A stretch of 64,000 bases of DNA from Pelagibacteraceae bacterium AG-390-L03 (GTDB taxonomy: Bacteria > Pseudomonadota > Alphaproteobacteria > Pelagibacterales > Pelagibacteraceae), in the NCBI GenBank assembly GCA_003279685.1, contig QCHA01000001.1:248001-312000 (forward strand), given 5' to 3'. Below are positions 8,855 to 17,758 of this stretch, piece after piece (the first letter of the stretch is position 1; each line of letters begins with the position of its first letter). The notes beneath the pieces are model-generated. The model searched no databases. It saw only the letters and a program-made list of their open reading frames with translations, and was not told the DNA's origin. A program made the position numbers and the translations under genes.

Positions 8855-9187
8855 ATGAAAAAACAATTGAAGAGAACAATTTTGGAACAGGCTAATGTCT
8901 GGATTGAATCTAACCAAAAAGTAGTACTTGCAAGAGTAATTCATACTTGGGGTTCCTCTCCTTGTCCCACAGGGAGTAGTATGATTATTAATGAAAAAGG
9001 AGACTTTTTTGGATCAGTTTCAGGTGGTTGTGTAGAGTCAAATGTAATAGCTGAATGTTTAGAATTAATAAAAAATAATAATTTATTTAAGCAAATAAAA
9101 TTTAATGTTTCTGATGAGAATGCATGGGATGTAGGTCTGGCCTGTGGAGGTGAAATAAAAATTTTTATTGAACAAATTAATTCATGA
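8855..9187 (+). CDS. xdhC: XdhC/CoxI family protein, N-terminal-domain ORF
   Basis: A 110-residue protein that is just the XdhC_CoxI domain: VVLARVIHTWGSSPCPTGS, then GSVSGGCVESNV and a closing LACGGEIKIFIE. XdhC binds molybdenum cofactor and assists its sulfuration and insertion into XdhB. The usual second Rossmann domain is on the next ORF, joined by an ATGA overlap at 9184-9187. Divergent from the cytochrome c gene with a 50-base gap that must hold both promoters. Confidence 0.85.
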   Translation: MKKQLKRTILEQANVWIESNQKVVLARVIHTWGSSPCPTGSSMIINEKGDFFGSVSGGCVESNVIAECLELIKNNNLFKQIKFNVSDENAWDVGLACGGEIKIFIEQINS

Positions 9188-9864
9188 AAATACAAATACT
9201 CAAAGAGATAATTCAAAAAAAATCTTCTAAAGAAAAATTTGCTGTATTAACAAATTTGATTAATGGTAATAGTGAAATATTTGAATTTGGAAAATTCTTA
9301 AGTAAAGATTTTGAAAGTTCTAAAAAAGAAATAGAAAATTATCATTATCTTAAAAAAAATGGCGTTATTGATGGAACTCAAATATTTATTCAGAACTACA
9401 TAAAGCCAATTGAGGTTATTATTGTAGGAGCTGTTCATATTTCTCAATATTTGGTTGATTTATTTAAAAATCTTGATTTCGAAGTTAAAATTATTGATCC
9501 AAGAAAATATTTTATCACTACAGAAAGATTTCCAAATATAGAAATTATAAATGGGTGGCCAGAGAAAATTTTAAAGAAATTACAAACAAACTCTAATAAT
9601 GCATTAATCACACTCACCCATGATCCAAAAATAGATGATCCAGCATTAAGGTATGCATTGAAAAATAAGTTTTTTTATATTGGTGCTCTTGGAAGTAAAA
9701 AAACGCACATTAAAAGATGTGAAAGATTAAAAGAGGCTGGATTTAGTGAGGAAGAAATTGACTCAATACATGGACCCATAGGTATTAAACTTGGAGGAAA
9801 ATCTGCTCCTGAAATTGCTTTATCAATTGTTGCACAGCTTGTCTCAGAAACTCACAAATTATAA
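9184..9864 (+). CDS. XdhC/CoxI family protein, Rossmann-domain ORF
   Basis: A 226-residue partner of the preceding gene. The C-terminal two thirds is the XdhC Rossmann domain: VIIVGAVHISQYLVDLF, then FKNLDFEVKIIDPRKYF and the late block FYIGALGSKKTHIKR with GPIGIKLGGKSAPEIALSI. The N-terminal about 70 residues look like a weak second copy of an XdhC-like strand region. Coupled by ATGA to the upstream ORF, so both are made together; expected role is maturation of xanthine dehydrogenase. There is no sign of a frameshift, since each ORF has its own start and stop. Confidence 0.82.
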   Translation: MKIQILKEIIQKKSSKEKFAVLTNLINGNSEIFEFGKFLSKDFESSKKEIENYHYLKKNGVIDGTQIFIQNYIKPIEVIIVGAVHISQYLVDLFKNLDFEVKIIDPRKYFITTERFPNIEIINGWPEKILKKLQTNSNNALITLTHDPKIDDPALRYALKNKFFYIGALGSKKTHIKRCERLKEAGFSEEEIDSIHGPIGIKLGGKSAPEIALSIVAQLVSETHKL

Positions 9865-9899
9865 TTGAACTATAAAAATTAAAGAAATAAGTTAATTAA

Positions 9900-10199
9900 A
9901 TGAAAAAAGGTTACTGGATAAGCTTATATTTAAAAGTTGAAAACCAAGAAAACTTAAAAAAATATGCTGAAGCAGTGACACCTGTTATAAAAGGTTTTGG
10001 AGGTGTACCTCTTGTGAGAGGTGGAAAACATGAAACATTTGAGGGAGATGATTTTGTTAGAACAGTTGTTTGGGAATTTCCAAGCTATGAAAAAGCTATT
10101 GAATGCCATAATTCAAAAGAATATTTGGCTGGTTGGGATCTAGCAAAAGATACAACTGTTAGACACATGCAAGTAATTGAGGGTTTTAGTACTGAATAG
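9900..10199 (+). CDS. DUF1330 family protein
   Basis: A 99-residue soluble protein of the DUF1330 family (ferredoxin-like dimeric alpha/beta barrel): KGYWISLYLKVENQENLKKYAEAV at the start, then GGVPLVRGGKHETFEG, VVWEFPSYEKAIECHNSKEY. The function of the family is not established. It begins 35 bases after the XdhC pair on the same strand and could be cotranscribed with it. Its last 14 bases overlap the convergent glycosylase gene. Confidence 0.8.
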   Translation: MKKGYWISLYLKVENQENLKKYAEAVTPVIKGFGGVPLVRGGKHETFEGDDFVRTVVWEFPSYEKAIECHNSKEYLAGWDLAKDTTVRHMQVIEGFSTE

Positions 10200-10821
10200 G
10201 TTCTGGATCTATACTTCTCCATAAATACCAGGTTGCTACTGAACAGTATGGAGTAAATCTTTTTTTCAATAAATTCACGTAACTCTCAGGTGGTAAATAT
10301 TTTTTTTTATAATTTTTAGAAATAGCTCTTAACAACCCTATATCTTGAACTGGCCAAATATTAGATCGATTATAAGTAAATAACAAAATCATTTCAGCAG
10401 ACCATCTTCCTATCTGTCTTAATTCAGAAAGATATAAAATAGCTTCTTCATCTGACATCTTAGATATTAGTCTTGGATTAAAAGTTTTATTTAGAATTTG
10501 TCTCGATAGGCTTTGAATACCTTTAACTTTTTGTTTACTAAGTCCGCATGATTTCAATTGAGAAAACGATAAGGCGTTAACAGTTTTAGCATTAATTTTA
10601 TTTTTACATTTTTTTTTGAATCGTAAAAAAACAGAATTGGCTGCTGCAACACTAATTTGTTGTCCTATAATGCTTTTACAAAGTGAAAAAAAAACATCTT
10701 TTCTAGAGGTTAATATTTTTTCTGATGGAGATTTATATTTGTTAATCAAAGATGCCATAACTTTATCTTTTTTAGATAAATATTTTTTAGCATTATTCCA
10801 ATATTTAGGTGTATTACTCAT
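10186..10821 (-). CDS. alkA: DNA-3-methyladenine glycosylase (AlkA-like, HhH-GPD)
   Basis: Base-excision repair glycosylase removing alkylated purines. I start at the ATG at 10821 (MSNTPKYW); the track's upstream start lies deeper in the neighbouring gene. The 211-residue protein has the AlkA-type block SLCKSIIGQQISVAAANSVF, the helix-hairpin-helix LSELRQIGRWSAEMILLF and the catalytic Asp in WPVQDIGLLRAI. It lacks the N-terminal domain of E. coli AlkA, like many compact bacterial homologues. Overlaps the upstream EamA gene by eight bases, implying an operon. Confidence 0.85.
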   Translation of the reverse strand: MSNTPKYWNNAKKYLSKKDKVMASLINKYKSPSEKILTSRKDVFFSLCKSIIGQQISVAAANSVFLRFKKKCKNKINAKTVNALSFSQLKSCGLSKQKVKGIQSLSRQILNKTFNPRLISKMSDEEAILYLSELRQIGRWSAEMILLFTYNRSNIWPVQDIGLLRAISKNYKKKYLPPESYVNLLKKRFTPYCSVATWYLWRSIDPEPIQY

Positions 10822-11695
10822 GCCTAGTGACCGATACACGCTTCTTAAGAGTCATTTCTCTTTTAAATATTATGAATGACGAAATAATAACCAATGAAGC
10901 TCCTGCTAAAGTTTTTGTTGTTGGCACTTCGTTCCAAATAAAATAACCAAATAAGATTGCAAACACTAATGCTAAATATTTTAATGGAGTTACTAAGCTA
11001 ACTTCAGAAAACTTATATGATTGAGTTAACCATAAATTTGCAAGACCTCCCAATATACCTACCATTGATAACAAAAATAAATCTTTTAAACTTGGCATTA
11101 TCCAATTTTGATAAAAAGTAAAAAAACTTAAAATCATAATTGAAAAAGAAAAGAAGAAACCAATAAGCCAAACGGGTTCGGTTGATGATAATTTTCTAAT
11201 TGCTATTGCCACATAAGACAAACCTAAACAAAAAATTATTGGATAAATATAATAAAAATTTAACGAACTAAATCCTGGTTCAGAAATAACAATAATTCCA
11301 ATAAAACCAACCAAAACTGCTAACCATCTATAAAAGCCAACTTTTTCATTTAATAAAAATATTGAAAAGATAGTTGTAAATATTGGGGCAGCGAATGAAA
11401 TACTAACAACTGTTGCTAGAGGTAAATTCCTTAAAGCAATGAATATAGCTATTAACGCTATTAAACCAGCTAAGCATCTTTTTATATGAAGAAAACTTCG
11501 GTCTGTTTTATAAAAATCTAAATACCTATCTTTTGGAATAAGAAATAAAATAGGTATTATGCCACAAAACCCTCTAAAAAATAGAACTTGCCCTATTGGA
11601 TAATCATCAGACCATTTAACAATTACATCCATAAGTGAAAATGCGCACACAGAAATGAACATGTAAAAAAAGCCCAATTGATTTTTAGATAACAT
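10814..11695 (-). CDS. EamA/DMT-family transporter
   Basis: A 293-residue membrane protein with about ten hydrophobic segments in two repeated EamA halves. The first begins FYMFISVCAFSLMDVIVKW; the boundary of the halves is near IYPIIFCLGLSYVAIAIRK. Drug/metabolite transporter superfamily; substrate cannot be told from sequence. It shares a short operon with the glycosylase and is divergent from msrA with a 34-base gap. Confidence 0.85.
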   Translation of the reverse strand: MLSKNQLGFFYMFISVCAFSLMDVIVKWSDDYPIGQVLFFRGFCGIIPILFLIPKDRYLDFYKTDRSFLHIKRCLAGLIALIAIFIALRNLPLATVVSISFAAPIFTTIFSIFLLNEKVGFYRWLAVLVGFIGIIVISEPGFSSLNFYYIYPIIFCLGLSYVAIAIRKLSSTEPVWLIGFFFSFSIMILSFFTFYQNWIMPSLKDLFLLSMVGILGGLANLWLTQSYKFSEVSLVTPLKYLALVFAILFGYFIWNEVPTTKTLAGASLVIISSFIIFKREMTLKKRVSVTRHE

Positions 11696-11729
11696 TTGAT
11701 TAACTTTAAATTAAATAAGTAATTTATCA

Positions 11730-12173
11730 ATGGAAATAGCAATTTTAGGATTAGGATGTTTTTGGGGACCAGAAATTAAGTTTAGTAAACTTGATGGAGT
11801 TATTAAAACTGAAGTTGGTTATTGTGGGGGCCTTAGTAGTGAAACTAATTATAAAGAAGTATGTACTGGCACAACCAATCATGCTGAAGTAGTAAAATTA
11901 GATTTTGATCCTAAAATTATATCTTATGAAAAAATTCTTAAATTTTTTTTTGAAATTCATGATCCAACAACCTTAAATTCTCAAGGACCAGATTTTGGTA
12001 CCCAATATAGAAGTGAAATATTTTATTTAAATGACCAACAAAAAGAGATTTCTGAAAAAATAATTAAAGAAGAAAATATTAGATTTTTAGGAGAAATTGT
12101 AACCAAAATTTCTTTAGCAAAAAATTACTGTCCTGCAGAAGAATATCATCAAAAATATTTGGATAAAAGATAA
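11730..12173 (+). CDS. msrA: Peptide methionine sulfoxide reductase A
   Basis: Reduces methionine-S-sulfoxide in proteins. The catalytic motif GCFWGPE places the nucleophile at Cys10; the substrate block FEIHDPTTLNSQGPDFGTQYRSEIF is present, and a late Cys in YCPAEEYHQKY may be the recycling residue. At 147 residues it is a compact member. One base separates it from the sulfurtransferase gene. Confidence 0.95.
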   Translation: MEIAILGLGCFWGPEIKFSKLDGVIKTEVGYCGGLSSETNYKEVCTGTTNHAEVVKLDFDPKIISYEKILKFFFEIHDPTTLNSQGPDFGTQYRSEIFYLNDQQKEISEKIIKEENIRFLGEIVTKISLAKNYCPAEEYHQKYLDKR

Positions 12174-12174
12174 G

Positions 12175-12987
12175 ATGTCTTTAGTAAAGACAAATTGGTT
12201 GGAACAAAATATTAACAACGTAAAGATTATTGATTGCTCCTGGCATATGCCACAAACAAAAAGAAATGGTTTTGAGGAATATACAAAAGAACATATCCCA
12301 AACGCAATTTTTTTTGATTTAGATAAAAATTCAAAAATAAATACGGACCTCCCTCACATGCTAACTGATATTGGATCTTGGGAAAAAATTATAGCGGATA
12401 TGGGAATTGAAAATAAAGATGAAATTGTAGTCTATGATAATTCAGATGTAATAAGTTCATGTAGGTGTTGGTATAATTTAATTTATTTTGGTCATGATCC
12501 TAAACTAGTTCATGTTCTTGATGGAGGACTTAAAAAATGGAAAAAAGAAAATAAAGCTACAAACAATAAAAAAGTTATCACTGAAACTTCTATATATTCA
12601 TGTAAGGAAAATACAGAGCTGGTAAAAAATAAAGAACAGATAGATAAAAATATTGATAAAAATTATTTTAATGTTGTTGATGCAAGAAGCAGAGAAAGGT
12701 TTGAAGGCAAAGTTGTTGAACCAAGAAAAGGTTTAAGAAGTGGATCAATAAAAAATTCTTTTTGCTTACCTTTTGGAGAGCTAATAAATGATGACCATAC
12801 ATTTATCAACAAAGATAAAATCTCAGAAAAATTTAAATCATATAATTTTGACCAGGATAAAAATCTAGTATTTTCATGTGGTTCAGGAGTAACTGCAAGT
12901 GTATTGGCTCTAGCTTATTCCTTAATAAATGATAAATATAAGCCGACAATTTACGATGGCTCATGGTCAGAGTATGGTAAGAATTAA
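12175..12987 (+). CDS. sseA: 3-mercaptopyruvate/thiosulfate sulfurtransferase
   Basis: Two-domain rhodanese of 270 residues. The N-terminal inactive domain contains IIDCSWHMP and GIENKDEIVVYDNSD; the C-terminal domain carries the active Cys in SCGSGVTA, the loop type usual for mercaptopyruvate sulfurtransferases rather than the CRKGV loop of thiosulfate rhodaneses. It directly follows msrA and precedes the efflux genes by three bases, so all four plus-strand genes may be cotranscribed. Confidence 0.9.
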   Translation: MSLVKTNWLEQNINNVKIIDCSWHMPQTKRNGFEEYTKEHIPNAIFFDLDKNSKINTDLPHMLTDIGSWEKIIADMGIENKDEIVVYDNSDVISSCRCWYNLIYFGHDPKLVHVLDGGLKKWKKENKATNNKKVITETSIYSCKENTELVKNKEQIDKNIDKNYFNVVDARSRERFEGKVVEPRKGLRSGSIKNSFCLPFGELINDDHTFINKDKISEKFKSYNFDQDKNLVFSCGSGVTASVLALAYSLINDKYKPTIYDGSWSEYGKN

Positions 12988-12990
12988 TTT

Positions 12991-13986
12991 ATGAAAACAT
13001 CTACAAAAATCACAAGTATAGTAATTATATTTTTTTTAATCGTTGCAACTATCATCATTGGAAGAACAATGATTGGAAACCACTTTAAAAAAAAATTTAG
13101 TAAAAGACCTCCACCAGGAATAATAGTAACTTATACTAAAGAAAGAGTTTTTGAAAATGTTATAAGTACATATGGAACTGCTGTCCCAATCCAAACTCAA
13201 TCATTTAAAATAGAAAAATATGAAATACTAAATCCAATAAATTTTAATAAAAAAGTTAAAAAAGGAGATGTGATTGCTAATCTTAAAAACAGAAAAATAA
13301 TTGCACAATTTGATGGGGTTATCGGAAAAAGAGAATTTTCTGAAGATTTAGAAGTTTCAAAATCTTCTATATTAGTTAATCTTGAGGATACCAGTTCAAT
13401 ATATTGTGATGTTGATATACCTGAAATTTTTGTGCCTTTTATTAAGGTAGGTTTGCCAGTCGATATAAAGTTTTCTGGTTATAAAAATAAAATTTACAAA
13501 GGAGAGATTGACTCTTTTGCAAGCAGAATAAGTCAAGATACTAGAGCTTTAGCTACCAGAATAAAGATAGATAATATGGCTGGAGAAATACTTCCTGGAT
13601 CATTCTTAGAGATTTCAATTAAGCATGACATTAGAGATGGTTTAAGTGCACCTGATACAAGCACTATAGTCGAAGGTGAAAATGTATTTATTTATAAAGT
13701 CGGTGAAAAAAACAAAGTAATGAAAACAAAAGTAACTATCGGTGATAGATATTTGGGATTCGTCGAAATCTTAGATGGATTAAATAATGGTGATAAAATT
13801 GTTGCTGAAGGAACCAAAAAAGTAAGACCAAATTTAACAATAAGACCAATTGAAAAAGGATCTAAAAAAAAACAAGGAAACTCTGGTTGGGGGAAAAAAA
13901 AGAAATCAAAAAAAACTGAAGAAAAAAAAGGTAAATTTGATTGGTTAAAAAATATTTTCAAAAAATCTGAAAAAGAAAAAAAATAA
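12991..13986 (+). CDS. RND efflux periplasmic adaptor, hairpin-less
   Basis: Membrane-fusion protein (331 residues) for the RND pump that follows four bases later. An N-terminal membrane anchor (SIVIIFFLIVATIIIG) is followed by two half-lipoyl motifs that run straight into each other: VKKGDVIANLKNRKIIAQFDGVIG. The coiled-coil hairpin that normally separates them and contacts a TolC-type channel is missing. A beta-barrel (VDIPEIFVPFIKVGLPVDI) and membrane-proximal domain follow. The last about 45 residues are strongly Lys-rich. No outer-membrane channel gene is nearby. Confidence 0.88.
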   Translation: MKTSTKITSIVIIFFLIVATIIIGRTMIGNHFKKKFSKRPPPGIIVTYTKERVFENVISTYGTAVPIQTQSFKIEKYEILNPINFNKKVKKGDVIANLKNRKIIAQFDGVIGKREFSEDLEVSKSSILVNLEDTSSIYCDVDIPEIFVPFIKVGLPVDIKFSGYKNKIYKGEIDSFASRISQDTRALATRIKIDNMAGEILPGSFLEISIKHDIRDGLSAPDTSTIVEGENVFIYKVGEKNKVMKTKVTIGDRYLGFVEILDGLNNGDKIVAEGTKKVRPNLTIRPIEKGSKKKQGNSGWGKKKKSKKTEEKKGKFDWLKNIFKKSEKEKK

Positions 13987-13990
13987 TTAA

Positions 13991-16900
13991 ATGTATATAA
14001 CTGAAGTAAGCATCAAACGACCTGTTGTGGCTTGGGTTATGTCTTTAATTTTAATAATTTTTGGAATATTTGTTTTTTCAGAATTATCAGTACGAGAGCT
14101 TCCCGATGGAATTCAGCCCCCAGTTGTTCAGGTTCAAACTGATTATAAATCAGCATCTGCAGAAATTGTTGATGAAGAAATAACTCAAAAACTTGAAGAC
14201 GTAATAGGGGGTGCTGAAGGTATAAAAAATATCGACTCAAGTTCTTTAAATGGAAGAAGCAGAATTAATATTCAATTTAATACAGATATAGACTTAGATG
14301 ATGCTGCAAATGATATAAGAGAAAGAGTGGCACGTGTTGTGGATAATTTGCCAAGTGAAGCAAATCCCCCACAAATTTTGAAACAAGCAGCAGGTTTTAC
14401 AACTACTATGTGGGTAGGACTCTCATCTCCAACTTGGAATGATCTAGATCTTGGAGATTATGCTGAAAGATATCTTATAGATGCATTTTCAAGTGTACCT
14501 AATGTAGGTAGGATTTTAGTGGGTGGATTACGAGAACTTAGTGTGAGAGTTTGGATTGATCCCATAAAATTAGCTGCTAATAATTTAACGATACAGGAAG
14601 TTGAAAGAGCGCTAAGAAATGAAAATATTAATCTTCCTGCTGGGACATTAGAGGCAAATAATAAAGATTTAACTCTAAACATTGATAAATCTTACACTAA
14701 TATAGATACAATAAAGCAGCTTCCCCTTAAAAAAAATAAAAACAAAGTAATAATTCTTTCTGATGTTGCAAATGTTGAGTTTGGGCCTGTTTCAGAAAAA
14801 ACTTTATTTAAAGCACAAAGTAAAAATGCATTGAATTTGAAAACTGTGGGAATAGGGATTTATGCAAAGAGTGGAGCTTCAACAGTAGAACTATCTAACC
14901 AAATAAAAGTTAAAATAAAAGAACTTAACAAATCTTTACCTGATGGATTAAAATTAGAAATAGCATTTAACAGAGCCACTTACATTGGTGCAGCAATCGA
15001 AGAGGTATACAAAAGTTTAATTATTGCTTTTGTATTGGTTGTTTTAATTATTTATTTATTTCTAGGTAATCTTAAAGCAGTAATTGTACCAGCTGTAGCA
15101 CTACCAGTTAGTTTAATTGGTTCTTTTCTTGGGCTATATATGTTTGATCTTTCAATTAATATATTTGTATTGTTGAGTTTTATTTTAGCAATAGGAATAA
15201 TTACTGATGACTCTGTAATTATGACTGATGCTATTTATACAAGGATAGAAAATGGTGAAACACCATTAGTTGCAGCATACAAAGGTTCAAAACAAATTAC
15301 TTTTGCAATCATTGCAACTACTTTAATTTTAATTGCAGTTTTTTTACCATTAATTTTCATTAAAGGAATTTCTGGAACACTATTTAAAGAAACAGCTATA
15401 GCATTATCTTTTTCTATTGTGGTATCTTCTTTTGTAGCATTAACTTTATCTCCGATGCTAGGAAGCAAATTCCTAAATAAAAAAGAAAAAATTAATTTTT
15501 TTGTTAAAAAATTTAATCTAGGATTTAAATCTTTTACTGGATTTTATATAGACTCACTTAAATATTGGATTAATAAGAAAAAAACTATTTCGATATTTAT
15601 AATCTTTATCATTTGTGCTTCCGGATATCTTTTTAACTTTTCAAAAAAAGAATTATTACCGATGGAAGATAGAGGTTCTTATCTAATAATAGGATCAACT
15701 GATGAAGGAAGTTCATTTGAATATACTCAAGAGAAAGCTCAAATTATTGAAGGTAGAATACTAAGGCTATTGCAAGCTGAAAATAGCCCTTATGAAAGAC
15801 TAATAATGAGAGTTCCTGGTTTTGGTAGATCGGCAACAACTTATAATACATTTATTATAATTGCTTTATTAGACGAGTGGAAAAACAGAGAAAAAGGTAG
15901 TCAAACAGTCTTAAGGGAAGCTATTGGGCAAGTTGTTTCAGTTCCTGAAACCTTTGCTTTTCCAATATCTCCTCAAGGAATAAGAGTTTCTAGCTATAAC
16001 AAACCAGTGCAAATGGTTATTTATGGATCTAGTTATGAAGAGCTTGAAGAAATCCAGAGCAGTGTTTTAAGAGAACTCAGAAAAAATAGAAACATGTTTC
16101 GAATAGAGAGTGATTATACAAAAAACAAACCTGAAGTTAAATTAATTACTAATAAAAATCGAGCTAATGATTTAGGTGTGTCTACTGAAAATATAGGAAG
16201 AACCCTTGAGACACTTTATGGTGGAAAAAGAGTAACTTCTTTTAGTAAAGAAGGAAGAGAGTATCCAATTATACTACAACAATATCTAGCTGATAGAAGA
16301 GACAAGGATGGTTTATCAAAAATCTTTGTTAGGTCTGAGACAACAGGAAAATTAGTTTCCGTAGCAAGTCTTGTTGAGTTCAAAGAAAAAGGAACTGCAG
16401 AAGCATTACCAAGATATAATCGCCAAAGAGCCGTTACGATTTCAGCTGCTCTTTCAGAAGATTATACTCTAACAGAGGCAATCAAATATTTAGAAAATGT
16501 AATGATTAAAGTTGCTCCTCAAAACCAGACTACTTGGAAAGGAAAATCTGAGGAACTAAAAGAAACAACTAATGAGATTTATTTAATTTTTGCTCTTGCT
16601 TTATTAACTGCTTATTTGGTTATGGCAGCAACATTTAATTCTTTTATTCACCCGTTTATAATTATATTAACTGTTCCACTTGCAGTCTTTGGTGGATTAG
16701 TTTTTATTTTGCTTTTAAATAGCTCGGTCAATATTTTTTCACAAATTGCATTAATTATACTTATAGGTATATCTACTAAGAATAGTATTTTAATTGTAGA
16801 CTACGCAAATCAATTAAGAACAACTGGCATTAAAATCGAGGAAGCTTTGATTAAAGCGTGTCAGCTTAGAATTCGACCAATAGTCATGACTTCTTTAAGT

Positions 16901-17119
16901 ACTATGATAGCAATGCTTCCTCTTGTGATAGGGAATATTGGCCCTGGAGCTGGTGAAGGTTCAAGATTAGCTGTTGGTTCTACAATTTTAGGAGGGATGA
17001 TAATTTCAACTTTCTTTACTTTATATGTAACTCCCACAATGTATCTTACTCTTGCTAGAAATACTAAAAGAATGGACTCGGTTGATTTAGAATTAGAAAA
17101 AGAATTATCTAAAAAATAA
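13991..17119 (+). CDS. RND efflux transporter (AcrB/MexF type permease)
   Basis: Inner-membrane proton-driven exporter of 1042 residues, the full length for hydrophobe/amphiphile RND pumps. The start MYITEVSIKRPVVAWVMSL is the family N-terminus; the proton-relay acidic pair is in LAIGIITDDSVIMTD, and the second half repeats the topology with LIGISTKNSILIVDYANQLR near residue 925. Two large periplasmic loops are present. Its 3' end overlaps the convergent lipoprotein gene by 11 bases. Substrate unknown. Confidence 0.95.
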   Translation: MYITEVSIKRPVVAWVMSLILIIFGIFVFSELSVRELPDGIQPPVVQVQTDYKSASAEIVDEEITQKLEDVIGGAEGIKNIDSSSLNGRSRINIQFNTDIDLDDAANDIRERVARVVDNLPSEANPPQILKQAAGFTTTMWVGLSSPTWNDLDLGDYAERYLIDAFSSVPNVGRILVGGLRELSVRVWIDPIKLAANNLTIQEVERALRNENINLPAGTLEANNKDLTLNIDKSYTNIDTIKQLPLKKNKNKVIILSDVANVEFGPVSEKTLFKAQSKNALNLKTVGIGIYAKSGASTVELSNQIKVKIKELNKSLPDGLKLEIAFNRATYIGAAIEEVYKSLIIAFVLVVLIIYLFLGNLKAVIVPAVALPVSLIGSFLGLYMFDLSINIFVLLSFILAIGIITDDSVIMTDAIYTRIENGETPLVAAYKGSKQITFAIIATTLILIAVFLPLIFIKGISGTLFKETAIALSFSIVVSSFVALTLSPMLGSKFLNKKEKINFFVKKFNLGFKSFTGFYIDSLKYWINKKKTISIFIIFIICASGYLFNFSKKELLPMEDRGSYLIIGSTDEGSSFEYTQEKAQIIEGRILRLLQAENSPYERLIMRVPGFGRSATTYNTFIIIALLDEWKNREKGSQTVLREAIGQVVSVPETFAFPISPQGIRVSSYNKPVQMVIYGSSYEELEEIQSSVLRELRKNRNMFRIESDYTKNKPEVKLITNKNRANDLGVSTENIGRTLETLYGGKRVTSFSKEGREYPIILQQYLADRRDKDGLSKIFVRSETTGKLVSVASLVEFKEKGTAEALPRYNRQRAVTISAALSEDYTLTEAIKYLENVMIKVAPQNQTTWKGKSEELKETTNEIYLIFALALLTAYLVMAATFNSFIHPFIIILTVPLAVFGGLVFILLLNSSVNIFSQIALIILIGISTKNSILIVDYANQLRTTGIKIEEALIKACQLRIRPIVMTSLSTMIAMLPLVIGNIGPGAGEGSRLAVGSTILGGMIISTFFTLYVTPTMYLTLARNTKRMDSVDLELEKELSKK

Positions 17120-17708
17120 TATATTTATTTTTATTCAATGAATTGCTGCATTCTTTTAGTTGATTTTTATAAACATTGGATTGTCTCTCAACTCTTTTTG
17201 CTAAATTAATTATTTTTTTATTTTTTTTGTAATGTTTATAATTTCCCCATCCTTCATGATAAGCAACATACTGTTTAAAAGCATCAGTTTTAGATATTTT
17301 TAAAATTGTGCTTGATTTATTAGTGTACCATCCGATGAAATCAACACTATCTTTAAACCTAGTTCTTACTGCAAGCTTATTTCCTGTTTCTTTTTTATAT
17401 TGTTCCCAGGTACCATTAATTGCTTGAGAATACCCAAATGAACTTGAGGGTCTTTTATAAGGAATTACTTTAAAAAGTTTTTGTCTAGGAGGTTTTGCAA
17501 GCCAATCAAAATCTGACTCCATTTTTATAATAGCTAGCTGCAAATATACAGGTGTTCCCCATTTATTTTCTGATTTACTAGCATGCTTAAACCATAAATA
17601 TCTTTCATTAAATATTGAACAGCTATTTGATGTGTTTGACGGTATTGAAGAACAAGCTGAAATAAAAAACAATATTACAAATAATAAATAGGCTCTTAAA
17701 ATTTTCAT
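17109..17708 (-). CDS. Lytic-transglycosylase-like lipoprotein
   Basis: Outer-envelope protein of 199 residues with a lipoprotein signal peptide (lipobox FISAC near residue 19). The body fits a lysozyme-like SLT fold: LQLAIIKMESDFDW carries the likely catalytic Glu, SSSFGYSQAINGTWEQY matches the substrate strand region, and YVAYHEGWGNYK the third motif. Expected to cleave peptidoglycan glycan strands. Could fit the wider peptidoglycan-recycling gene set in the window. Confidence 0.78.
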   Translation of the reverse strand: MKILRAYLLFVILFFISACSSIPSNTSNSCSIFNERYLWFKHASKSENKWGTPVYLQLAIIKMESDFDWLAKPPRQKLFKVIPYKRPSSSFGYSQAINGTWEQYKKETGNKLAVRTRFKDSVDFIGWYTNKSSTILKISKTDAFKQYVAYHEGWGNYKHYKKNKKIINLAKRVERQSNVYKNQLKECSNSLNKNKYIIF

Positions 17709-17758
17709 ATAATTTTATTAGTAGTCATATTTTATAAATTAAATTAAAAGATTAACAA

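Noticed and set aside
8805-8879. 25-residue extension of the cytochrome c ORF
   Set aside because: It would overlap the divergent xdhC start and place a non-signal sequence before a good signal peptide; the ATG at 8804 is preferred.
9184-9187. Frameshift in a single xdhC gene
   Set aside because: The junction is a regular ATGA coupling, each ORF has complete domain boundaries, and two-gene XdhC arrangements are known.
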